Source of the DNA: Nitrincola schmidtii
GTDB taxonomy: Bacteria; Pseudomonadota; Gammaproteobacteria; Pseudomonadales; Balneatricaceae
NCBI RefSeq assembly: GCF_008973715.1
Contig: NZ_WBOL01000002.1
Coordinates: forward strand, 277,170 to 341,169
DNA: 64,000 nt
Reading direction: 5' to 3'
The notes beneath the pieces were generated by a model. It was not told the DNA's origin. It did not search any database and saw nothing but the letters and a program-made list of their open reading frames with translations. This document shows, one piece after another, positions 45,247-54,469 of the stretch (position 1 is the first letter of the stretch; every line of letters begins with the position of its first letter). A program made the translations under genes and the position numbers.

Positions 45247-47766
45247 TTGGTTTCCATGCAAAATGAGTTAAAGCGGCTAGATGCTCGTAAAGTCATGGAT
45301 ATTTGTCGCCAGGATGTTATCACTTGCCAACAGCAAGACAATGTTGTCGATGCGATACGTCTGATGTCTGACTATAACATAGGTTGTGTGATCGTATGTA
45401 ATGGTCAAAAGCCATTAGGTATTTTAACGCGTCGTGATGCCATGCGAGTCATGACAGAGGCATCTGAAGGGCTAATTACCGCCTCATCAATGATGTCGAA
45501 ACCACTGATAACCATTACCAAAGATGCCAGTGTTGATGAACTCGGAATCGAGTTGATGTCATGCCGTATTCGTCATGCCGTTGTCGTCGACGAGCAAGGC
45601 AGTCTAGTCGGTGTCGTCAGCGAAAGTGACATTGTTAACAGTCATGGTCTTGAACATGACCTATTTATGCGTTCAATTTATGATGTTTGTAATCATAATC
45701 CTTTACGCTTCCCAGAAAGTTGCACGTTACGATATGCCATAGAGCGAATTCGAACGGCTGGTCATACTGCAGCCATGATAGAGAGTGATGATGGCGATGT
45801 TAAGATCATTACCGAAACTGACATTATTCATCTGTTAGCGAATGCGCATGATGGCATCGATAAACCATTGTATGACTATTCATTCAAAAAAATGATTAGC
45901 GTACCTGGAAGTATCAGTATATTTAATGCTCGTCGTCTTTTTAGAAAGCATGGGTTTCGTCATCTCGGTGTGTTGAGTGACAATCAAAAAGTGATCGGGT
46001 TGGCTTCCTATTCTGACATTCTTCGCAATGTTGAGTTGGACTATATATACAGGCTTCGAGAATTGTTGAATGATCGTAGTCATCATCTGAACGAAACTCG
46101 AAATCACTTGCGTATCATCGAAAAAGTAATCGACTCCTCCATGGAAGGGATTGTTATTTGTAATTCCTCCGGCAATATTCAGAGTGTTAATCCAGCCTTT
46201 ACCCAAATCACTGGCTATCAAGATTGGGAAGTCATTGGATCTAATCCTAATATTCTAAGCTCTGGTCGTCATGATAAGGATTTTTATGATCGTATGTGGG
46301 AGCAGTTACGTCTTAAAGGACGCTGGCAGGGCGAAATTTGGAATCGTCACAAAAATGGTCGAGTCTATCCCGAGTGGCTAAGTATTACTGCGATTGAAGA
46401 TGAGCAGGGACAGGTTATCCAGTATGCTGCAATTTTCCATGATTTAACTGAAATTAAACGATCTGAAGCACGTATCAACAAAATGTCTTACTTTGATGAA
46501 GTAACTCATTTAGCTAACCGTCGTTTATTTATTGATCGATTGCATAATGCACTCAAATACGCCTCTGACCAGAAAGGAATAGTTGCACTTATCAATCTCG
46601 ACTTAGATTGGTTTAAAACGATTAATGATCGTTTTGGGCAATCGGAGGGCGACTTGGTATTAAAGGAGATCGCTCGTCGTATAGAAGATTCTTTGGGTGA
46701 TGCTGGCAGTGCGGCGCGTCCTGGTGGAGATGAATTCAGCATCATTATGACGGGTTTGGATTCTCCTAACTCAGTACCTCTTTATCTGGATCGATTGACT
46801 AAAGTGATTTCGGCACCTGTTCTGATCCAGGATACTGAAATACGTCTTACCGCCAGTATTGGTATCGCTTTTTATCCGCGAGATGCAAAAGAGCCAGAAG
46901 ATTTACTGCGCTGTGCTGATGCTGCGATGCTTGAAGCCAAGCACTTAGGAAGAAACAGTTACAGTTTCTTCTCGACTGAATTAGATCAGCAATCTCGATC
47001 ACGTTTTCAAATGACCACGCTGTTACAAAATGCGTTAGATAAAAAGGAGTTTCGTCTTTTTTACCAACCTAAAGTTTGTTTAAAAACTGGACATGTCGTC
47101 GGTGTAGAGGCGTTAATTCGCTGGTTTAGTGATGAGCTGGGACAAGTTTCCCCCAATGACTTTATTCCACTCGCTGAAGATATGGGCTTGATTGATCAGA
47201 TCGGCGATTGGGTCATGGAAACGGCCATTAAACAAGCGGTTGAATGGCAGCGGCAAGACATGCCCATTAATGTTGCCGTGAACGTTTCAGCAAGACAGTT
47301 TCAACGTGGAAATGTTGCTGGTCGTGTGATTAGTCTGTTACATCGTCATGACTTGTCGCCACAACTATTTGGTATAGAGTTAACAGAAACCAGTTTTATG
47401 CATTCGGCAGATAAAACCCGCTCTGCAATTAGTGAGTTATTACGCTTAGGCGTTTCTGTTGCTATTGATGATTTTGGTACGGGCTACTCTAGTTTAAATT
47501 ACGTGCGCACCTTGTCGCTCAATCAATTAAAAATAGATCTTAGCTTTATTCGTAATATAGAAAGTTCCGATAAAGATCGTCGCTTGGTAGAAGCGATGAT
47601 TACCATGGCACACGCGATGGACTACAAGGTCATTGCAGAAGGGGTGGAAACCTCAGAGCAACTCAAGCTTTTGCGGCGTATGGGTTGTGATCAAGGCCAA
47701 GGATACCTATTCAGTCGCCCTCAGCCCGAAGATAAGATCACCGGCTGGCTTAAGTTTGCTCTATAA
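45247..47766 (+). CDS. CBS-PAS-GGDEF-EAL cyclic-di-GMP signalling protein
   Basis: 839 residues: four CBS motifs (about 10-270), a PAS domain (about 285-405), GGDEF (about 420-570) with intact RPGGDEFS, and EAL (about 580-835) with EALIRW, ELTET and DDFGTGYSSL. Both catalytic halves therefore look active, for making and cleaving c-di-GMP. CBS pairs normally bind adenine nucleotides and may tie output to energy state. Start uncertain: TTG 45247 has AAGG 9 bases before, ATG 45256 is in frame. No membrane helix. Confidence 0.9.
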   Translation: MVSMQNELKRLDARKVMDICRQDVITCQQQDNVVDAIRLMSDYNIGCVIVCNGQKPLGILTRRDAMRVMTEASEGLITASSMMSKPLITITKDASVDELGIELMSCRIRHAVVVDEQGSLVGVVSESDIVNSHGLEHDLFMRSIYDVCNHNPLRFPESCTLRYAIERIRTAGHTAAMIESDDGDVKIITETDIIHLLANAHDGIDKPLYDYSFKKMISVPGSISIFNARRLFRKHGFRHLGVLSDNQKVIGLASYSDILRNVELDYIYRLRELLNDRSHHLNETRNHLRIIEKVIDSSMEGIVICNSSGNIQSVNPAFTQITGYQDWEVIGSNPNILSSGRHDKDFYDRMWEQLRLKGRWQGEIWNRHKNGRVYPEWLSITAIEDEQGQVIQYAAIFHDLTEIKRSEARINKMSYFDEVTHLANRRLFIDRLHNALKYASDQKGIVALINLDLDWFKTINDRFGQSEGDLVLKEIARRIEDSLGDAGSAARPGGDEFSIIMTGLDSPNSVPLYLDRLTKVISAPVLIQDTEIRLTASIGIAFYPRDAKEPEDLLRCADAAMLEAKHLGRNSYSFFSTELDQQSRSRFQMTTLLQNALDKKEFRLFYQPKVCLKTGHVVGVEALIRWFSDELGQVSPNDFIPLAEDMGLIDQIGDWVMETAIKQAVEWQRQDMPINVAVNVSARQFQRGNVAGRVISLLHRHDLSPQLFGIELTETSFMHSADKTRSAISELLRLGVSVAIDDFGTGYSSLNYVRTLSLNQLKIDLSFIRNIESSDKDRRLVEAMITMAHAMDYKVIAEGVETSEQLKLLRRMGCDQGQGYLFSRPQPEDKITGWLKFAL

Positions 47767-47780
47767 CACCAATTGTCATC

Positions 47781-47812
47781 TAGCGAGTGCTGCTAAATTA
47801 AGCCACTCGCTA
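47781..47812. terminator. Bidirectional hairpin terminator
   Basis: TAGCGAGTG-N14-CACTCGCTA between two convergent genes; includes the stop codon of the SH3 gene. Confidence 0.65.
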
Positions 47813-48379
47813 AAACCAATCGTCTCTGCGCTTGCGGCGTTTGGGTAGATAGGGCACAAACAGTCCCAATAAAACCCCTCCTAAAGCGACCAGTCCACCA
47901 TGAGTTAGCCAGCGAATGAGATTGCTTTGATCCATGTTAGCAATTTCTGATTCAAGCTGAATAATTTGACGCTCTAGATGATTTATTTGTTCAGTATATT
48001 GGCTGTTGTTACCCGAGATACTGGAGATCTGTTGATTCAGGCGAGCGATCTCTTCATCTTGCTCTTGAATACGAGTTTGACTGGTGGTCAGTGATTCTTC
48101 AAGCGAAGGTAGTTGAGCTAATTTACTTTCACCAGCGACAACAAACTCAGCTGGTACCCAGCTAGTGCGGTCTGACTCAGTGCGGATCTGAACATACTGA
48201 TTTTGACGACCCAAAATGGTCACGGGTTCACCACTGTTCACACGACCGTTGATACGATACTGATTGCCTGGGCCGCCGTGAGTGAATACATAAACATCAT
48301 CTGCAATATGCGCTGCTTCTTGGGCGTGAAGCGTTACTGAAAGCGCTAGGAGCAGTGATAGACTGAGTATTTTTTTCAT
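47810..48379 (-). CDS. TIGR04211-family SH3 domain protein (YgiM-like)
   Basis: 189 residues from the ATG at 48379, where a signal peptide starts (cleavage near LHA). A bacterial SH3 domain (about 25-85) is followed by a coiled coil (about 95-155) and one membrane helix (about 160-182) ending in a basic KRRKRRDD tail. The same arrangement is found in E. coli YgiM. An upstream in-frame start at 48499 would bury the signal peptide, so I rejected it. Confidence 0.88.
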   Translation of the reverse strand: MKKILSLSLLLALSVTLHAQEAAHIADDVYVFTHGGPGNQYRINGRVNSGEPVTILGRQNQYVQIRTESDRTSWVPAEFVVAGESKLAQLPSLEESLTTSQTRIQEQDEEIARLNQQISSISGNNSQYTEQINHLERQIIQLESEIANMDQSNLIRWLTHGGLVALGGVLLGLFVPYLPKRRKRRDDWF

Positions 48380-48493
48380 AATTAAACTCGTGTTTATTTC
48401 TCTGTAAGCCAACACATTGTAAGGATTTGAGCTGTAATGACCACCCTTTGAGGCTAGTTTACGATAAACTATACCCCCAAACAGGAGAAAAGA

Positions 48494-48784
48494 ATGCATT
48501 GGTTACATAAACAGTTAGGTCGTGTACTGATTTTACTGGTCAAGTTTTACCAATACTTCATCAGTCCGATACTGCCGCCCAGTTGTCGTTTCGAGCCGAC
48601 CTGTTCTTCTTACATGATCGAGGCAATTCAAGTTCATGGCCCATTGAAAGGTTTTTATTTGGGTATTAGGCGTATCCTACGTTGTCATCCATTACGTGAA
48701 GGGGGGTATGATCCGGTACCGCCAAAATGTGGCTGCTCACATTCTGATCAAGAGACAAAAAAAGCTGAAAAAATAGACAGCTAA
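48494..48784 (+). CDS. yidD: Membrane protein insertion efficiency factor YidD
   Basis: 96-residue YidD with [21 protein letters not shown] and the conserved Cys pattern ([11 protein letters not shown] ... RCHPL). It helps YidC insert membrane proteins. Normally yidD stands between rnpA and yidC; here it is separate, divergent from the SH3 gene. Confidence 0.93.
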   Translation: MHWLHKQLGRVLILLVKFYQYFISPILPPSCRFEPTCSSYMIEAIQVHGPLKGFYLGIRRILRCHPLREGGYDPVPPKCGCSHSDQETKKAEKIDS

Positions 48785-48874
48785 GCCTTAAATTTTGTTC
48801 AGTTTAAACACTAATAAGGTTGTAGAAGCATTACAAATCGGCTAGTTTGAAAGAAACACCTTCGCATAGGAAAC

Positions 48875-50278
48875 ATGTCGATGAATGCCTCAAAAGCCTC
48901 ACGCCTTTATATCCTTGATACCAACGTTCTGCTTCATGATCCCAAATGTCTTTATGAGTTCAAAGAGCAAGATATCACCATTCCAATGACGGTATTGGAA
49001 GAGCTGGATGATATCAAAGATCGCAAAAAGCATGTGTCTCAAGAAGCGCGCCATGCGATACGTTCAATCGATGATATTATCAGTACCGCCACCTCTCCAG
49101 ATCAAATTACCAAGGGTGTTCGAATTCTTTTACCGGGTAAAGATCGCGATGTAAAGCTTGGCAAATTAAGTATTTTTCCCGACCATGAATTGACCATGCG
49201 TTCTGGGTTTTTACCGGATGAGCGCAATAAAGATAATAAAATTATCAACTGTGCGCTGCATTTGCAGGCGACTTTTCCTCATCGGCAAGTGGTGTTGGTA
49301 ACTAAAGACATCAATATGCGCCTGAAGGCAATGGGTGCTGGGTTAAAACAAGTTGAAGATTATCGTACCGATCAATTGGTCTCTGATATCGAGCTGCTGC
49401 CATCGGGTTATACCTTTTTGGAATCTCCTTTTTGGGAGCAGGTGGATAAGGTTGACAGCTTTCAGCGTGACGGTAAAACCTACCATAAGCTGGATAGATC
49501 CCTATTGCCGAATACCTGGTTGAATGAATACCTATATGATGAAACACAAGACTTTGCCGCGAGAACTGTAGCGATTGATGAAACAACAGTGACCTTGCTG
49601 GATTTAGGTTACCAGCATTTAATGGATCAAAGTTGTTGGGGTATTTCTCCCATCAATATTCAGCAAGCCTTTGCGATGCAATCGATGATGGATCCAGATT
49701 TGGATTTAAGCATCTTTTTGGGATCAGCAGGGTCAGGTAAAACACTGATCGCGTTAGCTTGTGCATTAGAATTGGTCATTGAACAAGGGCAGTACAATAA
49801 AATCATTGTCACGCGCTCTACAACGCCGGTTGCAGAGGATATTGGTTTCTTACCTGGCACCGAAGAAGAAAAAATGACGCCTTGGATGAGCGCCATTAGT
49901 GACAATTTAGAAGCGATGCACGAACAAGATGAGCGACCACAAAGCAGCGTGAAATATGCGTTAGAAAAAGCCAATCTTCAATTCAAATCACTGAATTTTA
50001 TTCGTGGGCGCAGTATCCAGAAAGCGATAGTGTTAATTGATGAATCACAAAACCTGACACCACAACAACTTAAAACTATAATCACGCGTTGCGGTAAGGG
50101 GACAAAAATTATCTGTATGGGTAACTTGGCACAAATTGACTCCAACTACCTAACCCCGCTCACATCAGGTTTAACCTATATTGTTGAGCGTTTCCGCGAC
50201 TTTGAGGGTTCTGCTAGCGTACATTTCGAAGGGGTATTCCGTTCACGCCTTGCCGAGTACGCTGAAGAGCACCTATAA
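48875..50278 (+). CDS. PIN-PhoH fusion protein (PhoH2-like)
   Basis: 467 residues: N-terminal PIN ribonuclease domain (about 10-135) with LYILDTNVLLHD and an acidic site at EELDDIKD, then a PhoH ATPase (about 235-450) with Walker A LGSAGSGKTLIA and Walker B IVLIDESQN. Fusion proteins of this kind unwind and cleave RNA. AGGAAA precedes the ATG. A hairpin (AGAGGGCA/TGCCCTCT, 50293-50312) follows the stop. Confidence 0.92.
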   Translation: MSMNASKASRLYILDTNVLLHDPKCLYEFKEQDITIPMTVLEELDDIKDRKKHVSQEARHAIRSIDDIISTATSPDQITKGVRILLPGKDRDVKLGKLSIFPDHELTMRSGFLPDERNKDNKIINCALHLQATFPHRQVVLVTKDINMRLKAMGAGLKQVEDYRTDQLVSDIELLPSGYTFLESPFWEQVDKVDSFQRDGKTYHKLDRSLLPNTWLNEYLYDETQDFAARTVAIDETTVTLLDLGYQHLMDQSCWGISPINIQQAFAMQSMMDPDLDLSIFLGSAGSGKTLIALACALELVIEQGQYNKIIVTRSTTPVAEDIGFLPGTEEEKMTPWMSAISDNLEAMHEQDERPQSSVKYALEKANLQFKSLNFIRGRSIQKAIVLIDESQNLTPQQLKTIITRCGKGTKIICMGNLAQIDSNYLTPLTSGLTYIVERFRDFEGSASVHFEGVFRSRLAEYAEEHL

Positions 50279-50292
50279 CTAATCATAGACAT

Positions 50293-50312
50293 AGAGGGCA
50301 ATGATGCCCTCT
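50293..50312 (+). terminator. Hairpin after phoH-like gene
   Basis: AGAGGGCA-N4-TGCCCTCT, perfect 8-bp stem between two co-directional genes; no T run, so it may be an attenuator or mRNA-end structure. Confidence 0.45.
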
Positions 50313-50332
50313 GTGATGCCGAGGAAAGCGGG

Positions 50333-52510
50333 ATGTTTGCGGCCCACAGCGTTATCCTGATTATATTACTTTACGTTTTGTTACTGTTTGGACTGGCTCT
50401 TTGGGTTGAGCGTCGCACACGTTATCGCAGTAGCAGTGTCATGCCTGGTTGGGTCTATGCACTTTCATTGGCGGTTTTCTTTACCTCTTGGACCTTTTAC
50501 GGCAGTGTGGGATTTGCCGTTAACTCTGGGATGCTGTTTCTAGCCATCTACATAGGCGCATTGATCAGCGTCATTTTTTGGTGGGTAACCTTACGGCGAA
50601 TGGTGGCGGTAAAAGAAGTATTTCGTATCACCAGTATTGCTGACTTTATTTCTACCCGATATCGACGATCTCAACGCATTGCTGCATTGGTAACCCTGTT
50701 GGCGCTGAGTGGGATTGCTCCCTATATCTCACTGCAACTGACGGCTGTTGTCAGCAGTTTCAGTATTATTACCGGTAGTCATGAAAGCGAAGCCTGGGAT
50801 CTGACGGGGTTGCTGGTGATGTTGATGATGCTGGTCTTCACCATTATGTTTGGTATTCGCCGACTTGATCCCACTGAACGACATAGTGGGATGATCGCTG
50901 TGTTGGTCGCGGAGTGTTTGGTTAAGCTGTTTGCCTTGCTGATCGTTGGATTTTTTATCGTTAGAACTGTTTTTGGTGATCTCAACGGTTTAATAGAAAC
51001 ACTCAATCATGAAGAGATGCTTTACTTGACTGAGTTTAGTCAACCATCTCATTCAGGTTTGATGTGGACTACCTTGATTGTCCTCGGGTTTGCAGCGGTT
51101 CAATATTTGCCAAGACAGTTCCATGTCAGTGTGGTTGAAAGCAGTGATCAGCGTCATATCAAAACCGCGATGTGGATGTTTCCGCTGTATTTGGTGTTGA
51201 TCAATTTATTTGTGATACCTATTGCTGCGGCTGGATTAAAACTAGGACTGCCGTTAGCCTCTGCTGATTATTTTGTCCTCAAAGTGCCGCAAGCATTAGG
51301 ACATGACATGATGTCCCTGATTGCCTTTATTGGTGGTTTTGCCGCCGCCACAGGCATGATCATTATTTCGACAATGACGCTGGCGACCATGACATCAAAC
51401 CATTTGGTTTTGCCTGTCTGCGAAAAAATTAATTTCCTACAACCCTTGCAAGGCTACTTATTGCAAGTTCGCTGGGTCATAGCTGCTCTGATTTTGACTT
51501 CTAGCTATGTGTTGGCAATGGTGTTGAGCAACTCCTATATTTTGTCAGCGATGGGATTGATCTCTTTCGTGGCTATTTTGCAGTTAGCGCCACCGGTGTT
51601 GATTGGCATGTTCTGGCGTCATGGTAATAGCATGGGCGCCATGACAGGCCTTTTTGCAGGTTATATACTCTGGGGCTGGACGCTGATTATTCCATCCATG
51701 ATTGCCGAGGGTTGGTTGCCAGCCTCTATTATGACCGAAGGGCCTTTTGGTATATCTTGGCTACGCCCAGAAGCTTTCTTAGGCATCGACTTTTTACCTT
51801 CGTTGGTTCATAGCGTATTTTGGTCGATGCTGTTTAATATCATGTTTTATTTATTAGGTTCATGGTTCTATCACCCTCAAAAGCATGAGCGTGCCTTAAC
51901 CCGTGAATTTATGGCAGCGATGCTGTCACGAGGGAAAATCTCTGGCAAGGCTCGTCCTACGGGCTTAGACGCATACATAGCCCTCGAACCTAAATTAGTT
52001 GAAGCTAATGACCTATTGGTTCGCTATTTGGGTGCTGATAAAGCGGATGAGGCAATTTTGCGCATTACTGACGATCTTCAAGTCAGTCGTAAGCCGTACC
52101 TCACTATAATTGAATTGATGGAATTCCACCGCATGTTAGAGCATGTGTTGGCAGGTTCGATCGGTTCAGCCAGTGCACACGCTGCTATTGAGGAGCGCAT
52201 TAACTATACTGAGCGTGAAGAAGCAGATCTTAAGGCTCTTTACAGTCATATTGTCAATGAGCTTCAAGGGCAGGTTCGTCATGAGCAAGCCACCAATGCT
52301 AATATCGGTGGTTATCAATTTTTGGACGAGATGCAGACTCAGATAGATGATCTTGAGTCTACCATTACGACACAAAAGAAGCAGATTGCGGAATTAGAAA
52401 CGCGTCTAGAAGCACGTTACGAAGAGATATTTACACACCGAATGGAAGCACAAAAATTGCGGGTTGAAAATGAAAGCCTGCGCCGTCGTTTAGTAGATGA
52501 ACCCGAATAA
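50333..52510 (+). CDS. SSS-family transporter-like sensor with STAC domain and coiled coil, no kinase
   Basis: 725 residues. About 13 membrane helices form an SLC5/SSS sodium-solute symporter domain (to about 525) like the N-half of CbrA. A STAC-like domain follows (about 575-640, AGSIGSASAHAAIEER), then a coiled coil (about 650-720). In CbrA a histidine kinase would come next; here there is none. GAGGAAAG precedes the ATG, and speA starts 17 bases after the stop, so the two are an operon. It may be a stand-alone sensor or transporter for an amino acid such as histidine or arginine. Confidence 0.82.
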   Translation: MFAAHSVILIILLYVLLLFGLALWVERRTRYRSSSVMPGWVYALSLAVFFTSWTFYGSVGFAVNSGMLFLAIYIGALISVIFWWVTLRRMVAVKEVFRITSIADFISTRYRRSQRIAALVTLLALSGIAPYISLQLTAVVSSFSIITGSHESEAWDLTGLLVMLMMLVFTIMFGIRRLDPTERHSGMIAVLVAECLVKLFALLIVGFFIVRTVFGDLNGLIETLNHEEMLYLTEFSQPSHSGLMWTTLIVLGFAAVQYLPRQFHVSVVESSDQRHIKTAMWMFPLYLVLINLFVIPIAAAGLKLGLPLASADYFVLKVPQALGHDMMSLIAFIGGFAAATGMIIISTMTLATMTSNHLVLPVCEKINFLQPLQGYLLQVRWVIAALILTSSYVLAMVLSNSYILSAMGLISFVAILQLAPPVLIGMFWRHGNSMGAMTGLFAGYILWGWTLIIPSMIAEGWLPASIMTEGPFGISWLRPEAFLGIDFLPSLVHSVFWSMLFNIMFYLLGSWFYHPQKHERALTREFMAAMLSRGKISGKARPTGLDAYIALEPKLVEANDLLVRYLGADKADEAILRITDDLQVSRKPYLTIIELMEFHRMLEHVLAGSIGSASAHAAIEERINYTEREEADLKALYSHIVNELQGQVRHEQATNANIGGYQFLDEMQTQIDDLESTITTQKKQIAELETRLEARYEEIFTHRMEAQKLRVENESLRRRLVDEPE

Positions 52511-52527
52511 GGTTAAGAGGAAAGTTG

Positions 52528-54432
52528 ATGACTGAGTGGAGCGCCCAAGAGAGTTTAGCGTTATACAATGTAGCTCGATGGGGGGCTGGCTATTTTGGCA
52601 TCTCTGAACAGGGCGATGCTACTGTTCGTGATACCGTTACCGGCGCAGAGGTTAGCTTTTCAGAGATCCTGCAAATGGTTCAGGCGCGTGGTTTAGAACT
52701 CCCTGTATTGGTTCGCTTTCCTCATATTCTTCGTCATCGAGTGGCAAGCCTTGTCGATAGTTTTGATCGAGCAATCGAGCACGAGCAGTATCAAGGTCAC
52801 TTCACCAGCGTTTATCCCATCAAGGTAAATCAGCAGCGTGAAGTCGTTGAAGCCATTGTCGCTGGACAGCGGCAAGTACTCCACGGTCGAACAGGGTTAG
52901 AAGCTGGCAGCAAACCTGAACTCTTAGCCGTCTTGGCAATGTCTGAGCCGGGTCGATCAACCATTATCTGCAATGGTTATAAAGATGAAGATTACATTCG
53001 CTTAGCCTTAACCGGCGAGCGCTTAGGACATAAGGTTTATATTGTCCTTGAAAAGTCTAGCGAACTGAATGATGTGCTTCGCGTGGCTAATGAGTTGAAC
53101 GTTCAGCCTCGCATAGGTGTCCGCGCGCGTTTATCAACGGTTGGCAAAGGTAATTGGCAAGACAGTGGTGGCCTTAAATCTAAATTTGGACTGTCGGCCA
53201 GTGAAATTTTAAAAACCATCGAAATACTGCGTAGTCATGATCAGGTACAAGCCTTTCAACTACTGCATTTTCATCTCGGTAGTCAGATCGCTAATATTCA
53301 AGATATTCAGGTCGGGCTTAGAGAAGCAGCGTGTTTTTATGCACAGTTGCGTTTAATGGGCATGCCAGTGGAGGTCGCTGATGTCGGTGGTGGTTTAGGT
53401 GTTGATTATGAGGGTACCGCCTCTCGTGGTGTTTGCTCGATGAACTACACCTTAGATGAATATGCTAAACGCGTGGTGCAAGCCTTCAAAGAAGTCTCAA
53501 TGGAGCATGATTTACCACAGCCACAGTTAATTAGTGAATCGGGTCGAGCGGTCACTGCCCACCATGCTGTATTGGTGACCAATATTATCGGTATCGAGCA
53601 GCAAGTTGTTCATAGCTTAACTGCACCGGATGAAACCGCCCATCAGTTGCTACATCGTATCTGGCAAAACTATCAGGATGCGTTAGGTCGTGAGCGCAGC
53701 TTGAGCGAGGTCTATCATGATCTGATCACGCATAACCAAGACCTGAATCATGCCTTTACCCATGGTGATTTAACGCTGTTAGATCGTGCCGCTGGCGAGC
53801 AAATGATGCGGGCCACCGCCTTGTATCTGATGCAGCGGTTAAATCCAACGAAACGCCATCACAGCGCTATTCTGGATGAATTGAATGAGCAGATGGCCGA
53901 TAAGCTTTTTGCCAACTTTTCATTATTTCAATCTTTACCAGACGTTTGGGGTATCAATCAAATATTCCCGATTTTGCCACTGCGTGACTTAGATAAATAT
54001 CCCTCACGACGGGGTGTGATTCGTGATATTACCTGTGATTCAGATGGGCGAATCGATCAATACGTTGATGGAGAAGGTCTTGAAACCACCTTGCCTTATC
54101 CGCCGATGGAAGCAACACAGGGCTTATTAGGCTTCTTCTTAGTCGGTGCCTATCAAGAGATTCTGGGTGATCTGCACAACCTTTTTGGCGATACGGATGC
54201 CGCTAATGTGGAGTTTAATGCCGAAGGAAAAGTTGAGATCAGTCATCTTCAACGCGGTGATACCGTCGCGCGTGTCCTTCAGTACGTCAACTTCAACCCA
54301 GATAAACTGCTTGAATCTTTAAATCGTCAAGTAGCAGCATCTAACTGGACTGCAGCAGAGAAAAAACAAGTCATCCGAGAGCTGCGAATGGGTATGGACG
54401 ACACCACGTATCTTGAACAGCCTAGTTTGTAA
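52528..54432 (+). CDS. speA: Biosynthetic arginine decarboxylase
   Basis: 634-residue PLP fold-III decarboxylase making agmatine from arginine, the first step to putrescine. YPIKVNQQREVVEAIV contains the PLP lysine, and DVGGGLGVDYEG and SCESGR-like SESGRAVTAHH are typical. RBS AAGAGGAAAG precedes the ATG at 52528; a TTG 3 bases before is not favoured. It is co-transcribed with the SSS-STAC gene. Confidence 0.95.
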   Translation: MTEWSAQESLALYNVARWGAGYFGISEQGDATVRDTVTGAEVSFSEILQMVQARGLELPVLVRFPHILRHRVASLVDSFDRAIEHEQYQGHFTSVYPIKVNQQREVVEAIVAGQRQVLHGRTGLEAGSKPELLAVLAMSEPGRSTIICNGYKDEDYIRLALTGERLGHKVYIVLEKSSELNDVLRVANELNVQPRIGVRARLSTVGKGNWQDSGGLKSKFGLSASEILKTIEILRSHDQVQAFQLLHFHLGSQIANIQDIQVGLREAACFYAQLRLMGMPVEVADVGGGLGVDYEGTASRGVCSMNYTLDEYAKRVVQAFKEVSMEHDLPQPQLISESGRAVTAHHAVLVTNIIGIEQQVVHSLTAPDETAHQLLHRIWQNYQDALGRERSLSEVYHDLITHNQDLNHAFTHGDLTLLDRAAGEQMMRATALYLMQRLNPTKRHHSAILDELNEQMADKLFANFSLFQSLPDVWGINQIFPILPLRDLDKYPSRRGVIRDITCDSDGRIDQYVDGEGLETTLPYPPMEATQGLLGFFLVGAYQEILGDLHNLFGDTDAANVEFNAEGKVEISHLQRGDTVARVLQYVNFNPDKLLESLNRQVAASNWTAAEKKQVIRELRMGMDDTTYLEQPSL

Positions 54433-54443
54433 TCTAGGCTGTT
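54416..54443. terminator. Hairpin terminator at the end of speA
   Basis: AACAGCCTAG-N8-CTAGGCTGTT, perfect 10-bp arms spanning the speA stop codon; the next gene is convergent. Confidence 0.6.
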
Positions 54444-54469
54444 CCGCTTTCCAGGGTTAATACTCAGCT

